Under the pieces are notes generated by a model. That model was not told the origin of the DNA. It saw only the letters and a program-made list of their open reading frames with translations, and searched no databases. Below, piece after piece: positions 22,450 to 33,464 of a stretch of DNA of 64,000 nucleotides. Made by a program: the position numbers and the translations under genes. Each line of letters starts with the position of its first letter. Position 1 is the stretch's first letter. The DNA lies in assembly GCA_026397965.1 (NCBI GenBank), contig JAPLTU010000039.1, positions 190,039 through 254,038 of the forward strand. The letters run 5' to 3'. This DNA comes from Verrucomicrobiota bacterium (GTDB taxonomy: Bacteria; Verrucomicrobiota; Verrucomicrobiia; Opitutales; UBA953).

Positions 22450-22481
22450 GTGCCGGGCTCCTTTTGAGGGAACCTCGGCAC
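22450..22481 (-). other. Hairpin between tuf and tRNA-Trp
   Basis: GTGCCG and CGGCAC flank a 20-base loop on the minus strand, followed by a T-rich tail lacking a clean T-tract. It may be a processing hairpin or a weak terminator after tuf. Confidence 0.35.
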
Positions 22482-22507
22482 CGTAGTCGAGCCTTGCGGC
22501 GTTTAAA

Positions 22508-23695
22508 TCACTTGGTGATTTCGAGGATCTGGCCGGCGCCGATGGTCTTGCCACCTTCGCGGAGAGCGAAGCGCTGGCCCTTTTCCATGGCGACAGGCTT
22601 TTGGAGCTCGATCGAGATGGTGACGTTATCGCCAGGCATTACCATTTCCACGCCTTCTGGCAGGATCACGGTGCCAGTGACATCGCAGGTTCCGAAGAAG
22701 AATTGAGGACGGTAGTTGTTGGTGAAGGAAGTATGGCGACCACCTTCGTCGGCCTTCAGAACGTAAATCTGAGCCTTGGCGATGGTGTGAGGCTTGATGC
22801 TGCCAGTCTTTGCGAGAACTTGACCGCGTTCAACCTGGCTCTTTTCGACGCCCCGGAGGAGGAGACCAACATTGTCGCCAGCCTGGCCTTGATCGAGTTC
22901 CTTACGGAACATTTCAACACCGGTAACGGTGGTCTTGAGAGTGTCACGGAGACCGACGATTTCAATTTCTTCGCCGACCTTGACGACACCACGCTCGATA
23001 CGGCCCGTGGCAACAGTGCCGCGACCGGTGATGGAGAAGACGTCTTCGACAGCCATCATGAAAGGCTTGTCGACTTCGCGCTTAGGCTCAGGGATTTCAG
23101 CATCGAGAGCATCAAGGAGATTCTGAATCGACTGTTCGCCTTCTGGCGTCGCATCGAGAGCGGCCGTAGCAGAGCCACGGACAATCTTAGCGTTGTCGCC
23201 ATCATATTGATACTTGTTAAGCAAGTCGCGGACTTCCATTTCAACGAGGTCGATTAAGTCGGGCTCGGAGAGATCTACCTTATTCAGCCAGACGACGATT
23301 TTAGGAACGCCGACCTGACGAGCGAGGAGGATGTGCTCCTTGGTCTGAGGCATGACGCCGTCAGCTGCGGAAACCACGAGGATAGCGCCATCCATTTGGG
23401 CAGCACCAGTGATCATGTTCTTAACAAAGTCAGCGTGTCCTGGGCAGTCAACGTGCGCGTAGTGACGGAGGTTGGACTCGTACTCAACGTGCGAGGCAGC
23501 GATGGTGACGGTCTTGGTGGCGTCACGCACGGTACCACCTTTGGTGATTTCCGCGTAGGACTTGCTCTCGGCCAGACCCTTACGGGCCTGCACTGCCACG
23601 ATGGCGGCAGTTGTGGTCGATTTACCGTGGTCGATGTGACCGATGGTACCGACGTTGACGTGAGGCTTTGTGCGATTGAACTTCTCTTTGGCCAT
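22508..23695 (-). CDS. tuf: Elongation factor Tu
   Basis: The ORF runs back through tRNA-Thr; the ATG at 23695 gives [19 protein letters not shown] and 395 residues. The P-loop is GHIDHGKS (19-26), with Ser where most EF-Tu have Thr. Switch I reads KTVTI (61-65) instead of the near-universal RGITI, with the Mg-binding Thr64 kept. DCPGH and NKVD complete the G motifs, and domains 2 and 3 are standard. It delivers aminoacyl-tRNA to the ribosome. It is placed between tRNA-Thr and tRNA-Trp rather than after fusA. Confidence 0.98.
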   Translation of the reverse strand: MAKEKFNRTKPHVNVGTIGHIDHGKSTTTAAIVAVQARKGLAESKSYAEITKGGTVRDATKTVTIAASHVEYESNLRHYAHVDCPGHADFVKNMITGAAQMDGAILVVSAADGVMPQTKEHILLARQVGVPKIVVWLNKVDLSEPDLIDLVEMEVRDLLNKYQYDGDNAKIVRGSATAALDATPEGEQSIQNLLDALDAEIPEPKREVDKPFMMAVEDVFSITGRGTVATGRIERGVVKVGEEIEIVGLRDTLKTTVTGVEMFRKELDQGQAGDNVGLLLRGVEKSQVERGQVLAKTGSIKPHTIAKAQIYVLKADEGGRHTSFTNNYRPQFFFGTCDVTGTVILPEGVEMVMPGDNVTISIELQKPVAMEKGQRFALREGGKTIGAGQILEITK

Positions 23696-23742
23696 GGCTT
23701 TGGTGGTGAGGAGGTGGTTTAGGTTTGGTGTGTGGAAATTTG

Positions 23743-23818
23743 TGGAGCCCCCGAACGGATTTGAACCGTCGACCTCGTCCTTACCAAGGACGCGCTCTGC
23801 CAACTGAGCTACAGGGGC
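23743..23818 (-). tRNA. tRNA-Thr (GGT)
   Basis: A 76-base cloverleaf with anticodon GGT in a TTGGTAA loop, a CGTCC/GGACG anticodon stem, a GCTC/GAGC D stem, a well-paired T stem and an encoded CCA. It lies 47 bases upstream of tuf, the classical tRNA-tuf arrangement. Confidence 0.97.
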
Positions 23819-23923
23819 AATCCGTCGAAGCGCTTTGGGCGCGAAGGGAAGGGTTTGAATGAACATCGCCAACGCCACCGTCAAGCGGATTTTTGCAAGG
23901 CTTTTACAGGTACCCCTTAACCC

Positions 23924-24702
23924 CTACGGCCCGACGATCAGCCGGTAGGTTCCGGGGGGTAAGCGCTGAGCCCAATTGCCGTCAGCTACCCATTGAATAA
24001 ACGATAAATCTGTAACCTTATCCCCCGATGAGCGTAAAATAGCTGGCGGAGCCTGAAGCCCAAGCGAATCAACCCCTAAAGAAAGCTCTACTGATGACGT
24101 AAATTTGCTATTTCTTCCATTTTTATCAATAAATTTAGTTAAATTGCCGTTAAAATGGGTTATATTCCCACTAATAATGGGTTTATTAGCCCCATTTAGG
24201 CTGTAGACTTCGTAATATCCAATCCTGGCGGGGATGCCCGATTGCTTAAATCCCGTGGACCCAAAGGATTCGAAGGGCCCCCAGCCTACCAGAGGCAGCG
24301 CCTCGGGTGGGGATACTGAAACCGCCTTCGGGGTCTCGCGAAGGATTCTTTTGTCGTATTCCTCGAACTTACCCGGGTCAAATTGAAGCAGGGGCTGGAA
24401 TTGAGTAAAGGGGGTATCCTCCGACTGCCCTATTGCACCCGCTTCTTGCCCTCGGAGGGTAAATCGCCCGGGAAGGTAAGCTGCCGATGGATCCAGCAAC
24501 ACTAAGCTTTCCGCCCGAACGTCCCCTGACGGTATCAGATGAGCTCCCGTAAAAAGGATTGGGGCCGGATTTTCTCCCCCGGCAGTGGGATGGAAAATCA
24601 AAATGGTGAGCAGAAAGGCAACAAGTCCGCAGATTAATGCCGTCCGTGTGAGAGGAGGAATCCGCCCTCCAGCTAAATCTCGAATGGTCGTCAGCGAACG
24701 CA

Positions 24703-24703
<1 letters not shown>
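23924..24703 (-). CDS. Hypothetical single-span membrane or secreted protein
   Basis: 259 residues. One hydrophobic segment near residues 20-40 (TRTALICGLVAFLLTILIF) precedes an extracytoplasmic region with no motif I recognise. The segment GIPARIGYYEVYSLNGANKP and the ending PPGTYRLIVGP look like small beta-rich units. Its ATG overlaps the TAA of the upstream HtrA-like protease by one base (TAATG), so translation is probably coupled. The pairing suggests a periplasmic role, but function is unknown. The DNA around 24,000-24,200 is more AT-rich than its neighbours. Confidence 0.72.
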
Positions 24704-25803
<1,100 letters not shown>

Positions 25804-25847
25804 GACCACGCCAGCCTATAACTACGCCGAGCCAAGGCAAGCAAGCG

Positions 25848-28800
25848 TCAGCGGGCCATCGTGAAGCCGCCACCCGGTTGGGTCGGTTCGGCTTCATCCC
25901 TATCTTTATTAAACCGCATCGAGAAGAGCCGGGTCACGCCCTTCTCCTGCATGGTCGCGCCAAAGATCGCGTCAGCGGTGGATACCGTCCGTTTATTGTG
26001 CGTAATAATCAGGAACTGAGAATAACGCGTGAATTCGCGGATGATATCCGTGAAGCGGCCCACATTAGTATCGTCAAGCGGGGCATCCAGCTCGTCGAGG
26101 ACGCACAAGGGCGAAGGCTTGACCATATAAATTGCAAACAGCAGTGCGAGCGCGGTCATGGTGCGCTGGCCACCGGAGAGCAGCAAGATGCCGCGCAACT
26201 TAGTCCCCGGAGGTTGGGCGATGATTTCAATACCATTTTCCAGCGGATCTTCGGCCTGCACCATCTGTAAGTCGGCGGTTCCGCCGACGAAAAGACGGTC
26301 GAAGGTGAATTTGAAATTCTTACGAACTTGTTCAAAAGTATCGGTGAATAATTTGAGCGAAGTCTGATTCAGCTCTTCGATTGCCTTGGAGAGTTCTTCC
26401 TTCGCCTTCCAAAGGTCATCGCTTTGCTTGGTCAGGAAGTCGTGGCGATCGCGCAACGAAGAATATTCTTCCACGGCGACGAGATTGATCGAGCCCATGC
26501 CCGACATGCGTTCACGGAGTTCGGCAATTTCCCGGACGAGCGGCGGCCAGTCAGTCGCCCCCAAGACCGTCAGCTCATCTTCCGTTGGTTCTCCTTGACG
26601 AATTGGCGCCTTACGCACCGGTCGAGTCCCCTCTTCTTCCGGCTCCTCAAGATCATCGAAACTCGCGATGCCATCAGGTTCTCCATCAGCGAGCCAGAGT
26701 TGCAAACGCCAGTCTACGGAGGAAACATCTAATTGGTGCTCAGATTGAACTTTTTCGATAATAAACCCACATTGGGAATTCTGTTCGGCAAGGGTGACCT
26801 CCAAGGATTTAAGCCGCATGTCTACCACGCGAAGTTTTTCCCGATCGACGGAAAGCACCCGGTCATCGGTCTCGAGCAAGGCGTCTTTTTCGGCCAACTC
26901 TCCGCGCGTTTGGGCAAGGCTGACGGAACGGGTTTCAATTTCTCCGGCTAAACGGCCGGACAACTCGCGGGCCGCAACTGATTGGGTGCGCAGTTCGCCG
27001 ATCTGACAATCGTTTTGTTGTGCTTCGGTCCGGCGGGAAGCCAGGCGGGCCGAAGCCTCCGCGCGACGGGACTCGAGATCGGCCAACTCGCGGCCAACCA
27101 ATTCAAGACGCTGGCGCTGCTCGGCCAAGGAAAGCCGCACTTCACCTAAAGCATTACGGCGCACTTCAGTCTCAGTGCGCGCTGACTCGACATCGGTTTC
27201 TCCCGTGGCGATAGCCGTGCGTAATTCAGCGACCTGAGTATCTTTCGTCGACAGTGTCCCTTGGGCCCGATCGCGCCTCATCACGGCCTCGGCCTTGGCC
27301 GATTCCAATTCGTTTAATTGACGCTGGTCGCGGGCAATCCGCTCATCAGCCGCCACCAAAGTCTGCCTTGCGGCACGCTCGTCCGCTTGAGCGACGGAGA
27401 GCTCCTGCGCTGCAAACTGCGTCGCACCGCGACGCGTACCCACTTCCACCTCATTGGCATCCATGTTCGACTGCAGACCCAAGGCGCGCTCGTTGAGTGT
27501 CGTAAGCTGATCGTTCTCGGCCTCCAGCTTTGCCCGTACCGAACGAATTTCGCTCTCGCGGGAGAAAACTCCCGAGCCGGCGGAGGATGAGACCTTCCGA
27601 GGCCGACCCGCGTAGACTAGCCCGCGACGATCGATCAGATCGCCCTCGGTCGTAGCGACCAAGAAGAATTCAAAGGACGGATTGCTTCGCCACCACGCGA
27701 TAAAGTCGCCCAAGGTGGGACAAACGTAGCAGCCATCGAAAAGATTGGAGACCAGACGTGCATGGGTGGCCGACTTGGGCTGGACCGCCGAACCGGCGGG
27801 CCGGAGCCAACTGGGAGCGGCCGAGCCGCTCTGGAAAGCGGGAGGAGCTTCGACCTGAAAGACCGCCCGGCCGAGTTGGCGCTCAGCCATCTTCGCCACG
27901 ATGCCTGGCAAGAAATCGGCGTTGTCCAGGGCGACCGCTTCCGAGGCGGCGCCTAAGATATTTTCCAAGGCGGCGGCAGCGGAAATATCAGTGACGGTGA
28001 CAAGGTCGGCCAAAGCGGCGGCTTTGCCGGCCGGCATAGCTTCCGAAAGTTCTCCGCGAAGTACCGCTTTGGCGGCTTCCGAAAACCCTTCCAGCCGCGA
28101 CTGCATCTGTTCGAGCAAGCCAAGCTGAGCGGAAAGTTTTGCGACGCTGCGATCTTGTTCGGAAATTGTCTGCTGCAGTGCGCGAAAATCCGTCAGCAAC
28201 GCTTTGCCTTTTTCAACCGCTTCCTGCTCGGCGGCACGGGCGGCCTGCAGTTCACCGTGGCGGCCAGTAACGACCTGGCCGCAATCGGCGACGCGGCGAT
28301 CGTGCCCCTCGCGCTCCACCATCGCTTGCGAGACGGAAGCTGACACATCGACATGGCGGGCCTGGTAGCCCCGAAGATCGATTTCGAGATTAGTGACATC
28401 GCCACGGGCGCGAGTCATCTCACCTTCGGCAATTAAAATATCTTGGCGAGCCCGACGCAGACGATTCTCGGATTCGACCAAGAACTTAGCCGCTGCTTCG
28501 ACTTGCGAAGTCTTATCACGGTAGGCGGCATCCGTCGCGGTCACCGAGCCCGTGGCGGTCGATTTAGCATCGGAACTACCGCGCAGACGCATCTCGTATT
28601 CGGCGATGGCTTGTTCGGCCTCCTGACCCTCGCGGCGAATATCAACCAAGCGGGTCGTTAAATCATCTGCCCGAAGATCAGCGGTTCGAGCCTCGGCTTC
28701 GGCGTTTTCGCGGGTGGTACGTACTTCAAATAAAGCCTGCTGGGCTTGCTGGACTTGTTCGGCCAATTCGGCTCGCCGTACGCGCGTATCAAGCAGGGCG

Positions 28801-29600
28801 GCTTCGCGGCTACGCAGGCCATCGCTCAACGCCTCTACCTCGGATCCACACTGTGCGGCGTCCGCTTCCAGGGTCGTGATCTGCGTCCGACGATCACCAA
28901 ACTGCTTGGCCTGCCAAGCGAGGTCGAGGTGCGTAAAACGATGCCGCAAGCGGCGGTAACGCAAAGCCTTAGCGGCCTGGCGGCGAAGGCTGGCGATCTG
29001 ACGGCCGACTTCGCTAACGACGTCGGTGATCCGCGCCAGGTTAGCGTCAACGCCTGACAACTTGTTCAACGCTTCCCGCCGTTGCACCTTATAGCGAGTG
29101 ATGCCGGCCGCTTCTTCGAAAAGATAACGGCGCTCCGCCGGATTAGCCGAGAGAATCTGGTCGATTTGTCCCTGCACCATGAACGAATAGGACATCCGTC
29201 CGATCCCCGTATCCATGAAGAGCCGGTGAATATCCTTCAGCCGGGACGGCTTGCCATTAATAAAATAGTCGCTGGTTCCCTCGCGATGGATGCGACGCAT
29301 CACGGAGACCTCGGCAAACTGCGTTCCGAGTTCCTTCTCACAATCCGCAAAAATCAGTTCGACTTCGCACTGGGGCAGCGGCTTACGCTTATCCGTGCCG
29401 GCGAAGATGACATCCTGCATGCTGGCTCCTCGGAGCGACTTGGCGCTTTGCTCGCCGAGCACCCAGCGGATTGCGTCCACGATGTTCGACTTGCCGCAGC
29501 CGTTAGGTCCAACGACAGCCGTGACGCCGGGACGGAGCTCAATACGGGTCCGGTCGGCGAAGCTTTTGAATCCGTTGACGACGATTTCCTTGAGGTACAT
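25848..29600 (-). CDS. smc: Chromosome segregation ATPase SMC
   Basis: Start taken at the second ATG (MYLKEIVVNGFKSFADRT), which matches the conserved N-terminus and gives 1250 residues; the ORF track has six extra residues. Walker A is VGPNGCGKSN, followed by long coiled coils, a hinge in the middle (about residues 500-680, DISAAAALENILGAASEAV), the signature LLSGGQRTMTALALL and Walker B PLCVLDELDAPLDD. SMC dimers with ScpA/ScpB condense and align chromosomes; scpA and scpB are not in this window. It is divergent from rpsU. Confidence 0.97.
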   Translation of the reverse strand: MYLKEIVVNGFKSFADRTRIELRPGVTAVVGPNGCGKSNIVDAIRWVLGEQSAKSLRGASMQDVIFAGTDKRKPLPQCEVELIFADCEKELGTQFAEVSVMRRIHREGTSDYFINGKPSRLKDIHRLFMDTGIGRMSYSFMVQGQIDQILSANPAERRYLFEEAAGITRYKVQRREALNKLSGVDANLARITDVVSEVGRQIASLRRQAAKALRYRRLRHRFTHLDLAWQAKQFGDRRTQITTLEADAAQCGSEVEALSDGLRSREAALLDTRVRRAELAEQVQQAQQALFEVRTTRENAEAEARTADLRADDLTTRLVDIRREGQEAEQAIAEYEMRLRGSSDAKSTATGSVTATDAAYRDKTSQVEAAAKFLVESENRLRRARQDILIAEGEMTRARGDVTNLEIDLRGYQARHVDVSASVSQAMVEREGHDRRVADCGQVVTGRHGELQAARAAEQEAVEKGKALLTDFRALQQTISEQDRSVAKLSAQLGLLEQMQSRLEGFSEAAKAVLRGELSEAMPAGKAAALADLVTVTDISAAAALENILGAASEAVALDNADFLPGIVAKMAERQLGRAVFQVEAPPAFQSGSAAPSWLRPAGSAVQPKSATHARLVSNLFDGCYVCPTLGDFIAWWRSNPSFEFFLVATTEGDLIDRRGLVYAGRPRKVSSSAGSGVFSRESEIRSVRAKLEAENDQLTTLNERALGLQSNMDANEVEVGTRRGATQFAAQELSVAQADERAARQTLVAADERIARDQRQLNELESAKAEAVMRRDRAQGTLSTKDTQVAELRTAIATGETDVESARTETEVRRNALGEVRLSLAEQRQRLELVGRELADLESRRAEASARLASRRTEAQQNDCQIGELRTQSVAARELSGRLAGEIETRSVSLAQTRGELAEKDALLETDDRVLSVDREKLRVVDMRLKSLEVTLAEQNSQCGFIIEKVQSEHQLDVSSVDWRLQLWLADGEPDGIASFDDLEEPEEEGTRPVRKAPIRQGEPTEDELTVLGATDWPPLVREIAELRERMSGMGSINLVAVEEYSSLRDRHDFLTKQSDDLWKAKEELSKAIEELNQTSLKLFTDTFEQVRKNFKFTFDRLFVGGTADLQMVQAEDPLENGIEIIAQPPGTKLRGILLLSGGQRTMTALALLFAIYMVKPSPLCVLDELDAPLDDTNVGRFTDIIREFTRYSQFLIITHNKRTVSTADAIFGATMQEKGVTRLFSMRFNKDRDEAEPTQPGGGFTMAR

Positions 29601-29705
29601 CGAGGGGTGAAATAGCACGATTGCCCTCCCCTACCCCCGCCGCAAGCGTCTTGTGCCCCTATTAAGGGGGCAGTTATTCACGATGCTGAATCTTAGGATT
29701 CGGGG

Positions 29706-29732
29706 TTGACGAGACGGCTCCCCCCTTATTCT
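29706..29732 (+). promoter_or_regulatory. Candidate rpsU promoter
   Basis: TTGACG at 29706-29711 and TATTCT at 29727-29732 are spaced by 15 bases, shorter than ideal, and lie 20 bases before the rpsU start. The -35 is good and the -10 moderate. Confidence 0.3.
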
Positions 29733-29752
29733 TTCGACCCTCTAACGCCAAC

Positions 29753-29953
29753 ATGTCCGTAGAAATCAAGATTCGCAAAGGTGAGACTGTCGATAAGGCT
29801 CTCCGCCGCTTAAAGAAGAAGATCGACCGCGAGGGGATCATCAAGGATGCCCGTGCCAAGCGCGGCTTCGAAAAGCCTGCTGAGCGCCGTCGTCGCAAGA
29901 AGAAGGTCAAGAACTTCAACGCCTACCTGCGTAAGAAGTGGGATAACGTATAA
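29753..29953 (+). CDS. rpsU: Ribosomal protein S21
   Basis: 66 residues: MSVEIKIRKGETVDKALRRL followed by a highly basic tail with EKPAERRRRKKK. This is the standard S21 size and pattern. It helps the 30S subunit pair with the Shine-Dalgarno sequence. It is a stand-alone plus-strand gene ending at its own terminator. No clear Shine-Dalgarno is seen ahead of its start (ctaacgccaacATG). Confidence 0.96.
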   Translation: MSVEIKIRKGETVDKALRRLKKKIDREGIIKDARAKRGFEKPAERRRRKKKVKNFNAYLRKKWDNV

Positions 29954-29973
29954 CCCCCCTTCAACTGCTACCC

Positions 29974-30003
29974 AAAGACCCGTCACCGTGACGGGTCTTT
30001 TGT
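29974..30003 (+). terminator. Terminator after rpsU
   Basis: AAAGACCCGTCAC and GTGACGGGTCTTT form a near-perfect stem with TTTTGTTT following on the plus strand. It sits 20 bases after the rpsU stop. Confidence 0.9.
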
Positions 30004-30033
30004 TTGGGGAGGGCCCCGGGTGCTACAGGAACA

Positions 30034-30064
30034 AAAAGGGCCGAACCCGGAGGCTCGGCCCTTT
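30034..30064 (-). terminator. Terminator after glnN
   Basis: GGGCCGA and TCGGCCC form the stem; on the minus strand TTTTTG follows. It is placed 23 bases past the glnN stop and faces the rpsU terminator. Confidence 0.88.
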
Positions 30065-30087
30065 CGTAAGACTAAGCCAATTCAGGC

Positions 30088-32244
30088 TTAGCGGATGAAC
30101 AAGAGTTCCTGGTAGGATGGTAACGGCCAATATTCATCGGCCACAATCTCTTCGAGCGCATCAGCCGCAGCACGAACCTTCAACATGGCAGGGAGAACCT
30201 TATCGCAAGAATGCTTGGCCTGAGCGTGCGTATCGGACTTCGACACTTCGCGGGCGGCATCAAGTGCTCCCAGGGCGTCGTGCAGGTCGTCAGCGAGCCC
30301 GATCACTTCTTTGCGCAATTTGCCGCCAGATTTGGTCTTTTCAACCGGGGTCAGATCAGCGGCGAACTTAAGTGCAGCTGGCAAGAGCAACGTCCGGCCG
30401 ATCTCGGAGACGAGCTTCGATTCGGTGTTCACCGTGAGCACATAGGAATGCGTGTAGATTTCTTCGCGCGATTCGAGCTCAGCCTTACTGAGAACACCTT
30501 GGCGTTCGAAGACATCCACCGTTGATTTAGCAACGATTTCAGGGAGCGCGTCCGGGGTCGTCCGCAGGTTCTTGAGGCCACGCTTACCAGCTTCTTTATG
30601 CCACTCTTCCGAATAGCCGTTCCCGTTGAAGATAATGCGACCATGCTTGGTCAGGATTTCTTTGAGGACCGACTGAAGGGCGGTGTTGAAGTTACTGTTC
30701 TTCTTGATGGCTACCGCTAATTCGTCAGCCAACTTATCCAGCGAATCAGCCATGATCGTGTTGAGGACGGTCAAGGGACCAGCGACCGAGAAGGAGGAGC
30801 CAACGGCGCGGAATTCGAACTTATTACCCGTAAAGGCAAAAGGACTCGTCCGATTACGGTCACCAGCGTCTTTCGGCAAGACGGGCAACGTATCGACACC
30901 CAAGGTCATATGACCACCCTTACGCGAGGAAGAGGCGGAGCCACTCTTCTTCACCTGCTCGATGACTTCATTGAGCATATCGCCCAAGTAAATCGAGATA
31001 ATGGCCGGAGGGGCTTCATTCGCACCTAAGCGGTGGTCGTTACCAGCGGAAGCCACCGAAGCACGGAGCAAGCCCTGGTGTAGATCAACCGCACGGACGA
31101 CAGCGGTACAGAAAGTAAGGAACTGTGCATTGTCGTGCGGGTCGTTGCCTGGTTCGAGCAAATTGCCCACGCCAGCACCACCGATGGACCAATTGACGTG
31201 CTTGCCGGAACCATTGACGCCGGCGAAAGGCTTTTCGGCCATGAGGCAAACGAAACCATGCTGCGCAGCGACCCGCTTCAGGAGCGTCATCGTGAGCATC
31301 TGGTGGTCGTGCGCGACGTTCGCAGATTCGTAAATCGGAGCCACTTCGAATTGCGCGGGAGCTACTTCGTTGTGTCGCGTCTTGATAGGGATACCTAGTT
31401 TGAAGCACTCGCGCTCGGTCTCCATCATGCAAGCAAGGACGCGATCAGGAATCGTACCGAAGTATTGATCTTCGAACTCTTGACCCTTGGCCGGCTTCGC
31501 ACCGAAGAGTGCGCGTCCGCACGTGTAAATATCTGGGCGGAGATGATAGAGACGGGAATCGATCAGGAAGTACTCCTGCTCCGGGCCGCATGAAGCACTG
31601 ATGAAGCCGTGTTTCTTGCCAAAAAGAGCGAGAACGCGAGTGGCAGCCTTATTGACGGCAGCCATGGAGCGGAGTAGCGGGGTCTTCTTGTCGAGGGCCT
31701 CACCCTTCCACGATACGAACACCGTAGGGATGCAGAGCGTCGAACCATTTTCGCTGTCGAAGATGTAAGCGGGCGAGGTGACATCCCAGGCCGTGTAGCC
31801 GCGCGCTTCGAACGTGGAACGCAGACCACCGTTCGGGAAGGAGGATGCGTCAGGCTCGGCTTGCACGAGGGCCTTGCCGGAGAACTGGGCGAGCGTACCC
31901 GCGCCGTTTGGCTCAAAGAAAGTGTCGTGCTTCTCCGCCGTCGAACCCGTGAGTGGGTAGAACACGTGGGCGTAGTGTGTCGCTCCGCGCTCAAGCGCCC
32001 AATCCTTGATTGCGGCCGCGACGATGTCAGCGGAAGCACCATCGAGCTTGGTACCGGACTCGATATTGGCCTTAAGGGACTTGAAGACATCCTTCGGCAG
32101 GCGCTTCTCCATCTTCTCTAACGAGAAAACATTCTGACCGAAGATGACATCGATCTTCTCGTTACGGAAGTCGAACGTGCCCTTCAGGCGAGGCTGGGAG
32201 GCGATCGCCGAGATGGCGTCGCGTCGTGCTGGGTTTGTGCTCAT
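30088..32244 (-). CDS. glnN: Glutamine synthetase, type III
   Basis: 718 residues, the length of the GSIII class (about 700-730), not the 470 of type I. Landmarks are the N-terminal [18 protein letters not shown] block, the ATP-grasp-like catalytic core with [20 protein letters not shown] and [10 protein letters not shown]-type segment [11 protein letters not shown], and the C-terminal helical extension specific to GSIII. It makes glutamine from glutamate, ammonia and ATP and is the main ammonium-assimilation enzyme. Regulation is probably by nitrogen through the sigma-54-type promoter upstream. It is monocistronic, with its own terminator. Confidence 0.97.
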   Translation of the reverse strand: MSTNPARRDAISAIASQPRLKGTFDFRNEKIDVIFGQNVFSLEKMEKRLPKDVFKSLKANIESGTKLDGASADIVAAAIKDWALERGATHYAHVFYPLTGSTAEKHDTFFEPNGAGTLAQFSGKALVQAEPDASSFPNGGLRSTFEARGYTAWDVTSPAYIFDSENGSTLCIPTVFVSWKGEALDKKTPLLRSMAAVNKAATRVLALFGKKHGFISASCGPEQEYFLIDSRLYHLRPDIYTCGRALFGAKPAKGQEFEDQYFGTIPDRVLACMMETERECFKLGIPIKTRHNEVAPAQFEVAPIYESANVAHDHQMLTMTLLKRVAAQHGFVCLMAEKPFAGVNGSGKHVNWSIGGAGVGNLLEPGNDPHDNAQFLTFCTAVVRAVDLHQGLLRASVASAGNDHRLGANEAPPAIISIYLGDMLNEVIEQVKKSGSASSSRKGGHMTLGVDTLPVLPKDAGDRNRTSPFAFTGNKFEFRAVGSSFSVAGPLTVLNTIMADSLDKLADELAVAIKKNSNFNTALQSVLKEILTKHGRIIFNGNGYSEEWHKEAGKRGLKNLRTTPDALPEIVAKSTVDVFERQGVLSKAELESREEIYTHSYVLTVNTESKLVSEIGRTLLLPAALKFAADLTPVEKTKSGGKLRKEVIGLADDLHDALGALDAAREVSKSDTHAQAKHSCDKVLPAMLKVRAAADALEEIVADEYWPLPSYQELLFIR

Positions 32245-32291
32245 TTTGGATTGGGGGATTGATGAAAATTAAACTTTAACACCTCTTGAAA

Positions 32292-32307
32292 AGCACCCTG
32301 TGTGCCA
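32292..32307 (-). promoter_or_regulatory. Sigma-54 (RpoN)-type promoter of glnN
   Basis: On the minus strand TGGCACACAGGGTGCT contains GG-N10-GC and matches the -24/-12 consensus TGGCACG-N4-TTGCW at 10 of 12 fixed positions. The expected start site lies about 35 bases before the glnN ATG. A nitrogen-assimilation gene is a classic RpoN target. No rpoN gene is in this window. Confidence 0.75.
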
Positions 32308-32333
32308 CGCTTCAATAGGTAACAATTAACAGG

Positions 32334-32364
32334 TTAAGTATGCCTAATTTTAGGCATTAAGTAT
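32334..32364. promoter_or_regulatory. Palindrome flanked by direct repeats upstream of glnN
   Basis: ATGCCTAA-TT-TTAGGCAT is a perfect palindrome (32340-32357), flanked by two copies of TTAAGTAT (32334-32341 and 32357-32364). A related half-site, TTTAAGCATTTTAGG, follows. It lies about 30 bases upstream of the sigma-54 box within an AT-rich gap. It looks like an operator or enhancer site, but could also be the 3' hairpin of the DUF481-like gene; no T-tract follows. Confidence 0.5.
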
Positions 32365-32387
32365 AAATTTAAGCATTTTAGGGGTGT

Positions 32388-33395
32388 CTACTTCAAGGCA
32401 TACACAATTCTGGCGAAATAGGCCGTATCAAGTGAGACCTGGGCGGGCAAGGGATGCCCTCTGAAATCATTAGATAACCCTATTTTAAGGGAAAGCGGCC
32501 CCTCCCGGCGCATGATGTTAAGCGAGGATTCGTGGCGGATGTAGTAATTCGCGGAATCACTGAACGAAGGGACGATGGAAATCGAAGAATCCAAGGCCGC
32601 CCAGCCGAGCTCCCGATGAAGAATCAGGCCCAAGTCAGCCGACGGGGTCGAGAGGCTCGGCTGCCCGACGATCGAATAATTCTCGTATCGATGGGCGAGT
32701 CCCAAACGGGCATCCCATTTGCCGGAGGCATCCGTGAATAGCCGCAAGCCGATGCCGCCCGCGTTAACCGATAATAAATCCACCATCCGCGCCTTGTCAT
32801 AACCGGTGTCGGTCCGGACATACCAGAAGACGACCCCCGTGGGATTAGTCTCATAAGATAAATTAACATGCAGATCATTGGCGGACGTCTGATTTCCCGA
32901 CTTGGCCTCGGTGGCCCGGACGCTACCGATGATCGTATCCTGCGGAGTGATGCCCTTGGCGAGAAAGCCGATACTGATTCCAGACCCTTCCGTCACTCCT
33001 GACCGGCCGGATAAATCAAGGTCGGCCAGCATCGTCCATTTGCGGGCGTTGAGGATATCAGCGGGGCGGGCATCGGCATCGCGCCAAAGTTCCAAGCGGG
33101 CATCGAACGGGATTGTCTCCGGACCGCCTGTACTTGCTGCTCGCTGGGCGGCCGCCGAGGCCATGCCACGCTGGACCGTCCCCCCGCCGCTCAGGATAAC
33201 CGCAGAGTCCGTATTAAAAGATTCTACCGACGTAATTGGGATGCGCTGAATCGCCGGGCTCAGCTTAGGGACGAAGACTTCCATGAAGCCACCCGCGATG
33301 CGTTCAATCTTACCATGCAAGAAGGTGCCATCCGTCAGCGTGACGGTATCGGCCCAGAGGCCTAACGGGAGAAGCAGTAAAAGCGCTAACCGCAT
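32388..33395 (-). CDS. DUF481-like outer-membrane beta-barrel protein
   Basis: The ORF opens far upstream, but the ATG at 33395 gives MRLALLLLLPLGLWADTV, a signal peptide, and 335 residues. An N-terminal small domain (VTLTDGTFLHGKIERIAGG, residues 17-60) resembles the SH3-like module that precedes many DUF481 proteins. The rest is alternating beta strands with KWTMLADLDLSGRSG and a C-terminal ARIVYALK. DUF481 (YdiY-type) barrels are of unknown transport role, often salt- or acid-induced. It is divergent from hemY with a 69-base gap and upstream of glnN on the same strand. Confidence 0.82.
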   Translation of the reverse strand: MRLALLLLLPLGLWADTVTLTDGTFLHGKIERIAGGFMEVFVPKLSPAIQRIPITSVESFNTDSAVILSGGGTVQRGMASAAAQRAASTGGPETIPFDARLELWRDADARPADILNARKWTMLADLDLSGRSGVTEGSGISIGFLAKGITPQDTIIGSVRATEAKSGNQTSANDLHVNLSYETNPTGVVFWYVRTDTGYDKARMVDLLSVNAGGIGLRLFTDASGKWDARLGLAHRYENYSIVGQPSLSTPSADLGLILHRELGWAALDSSISIVPSFSDSANYYIRHESSLNIMRREGPLSLKIGLSNDFRGHPLPAQVSLDTAYFARIVYALK

Positions 33396-33464
33396 AACAT
33401 CCCCTATGACATGACGAAAGACCGAGGGTTGCCAATCCCGAGATTTGAGGTTAAGGTAATTTCC

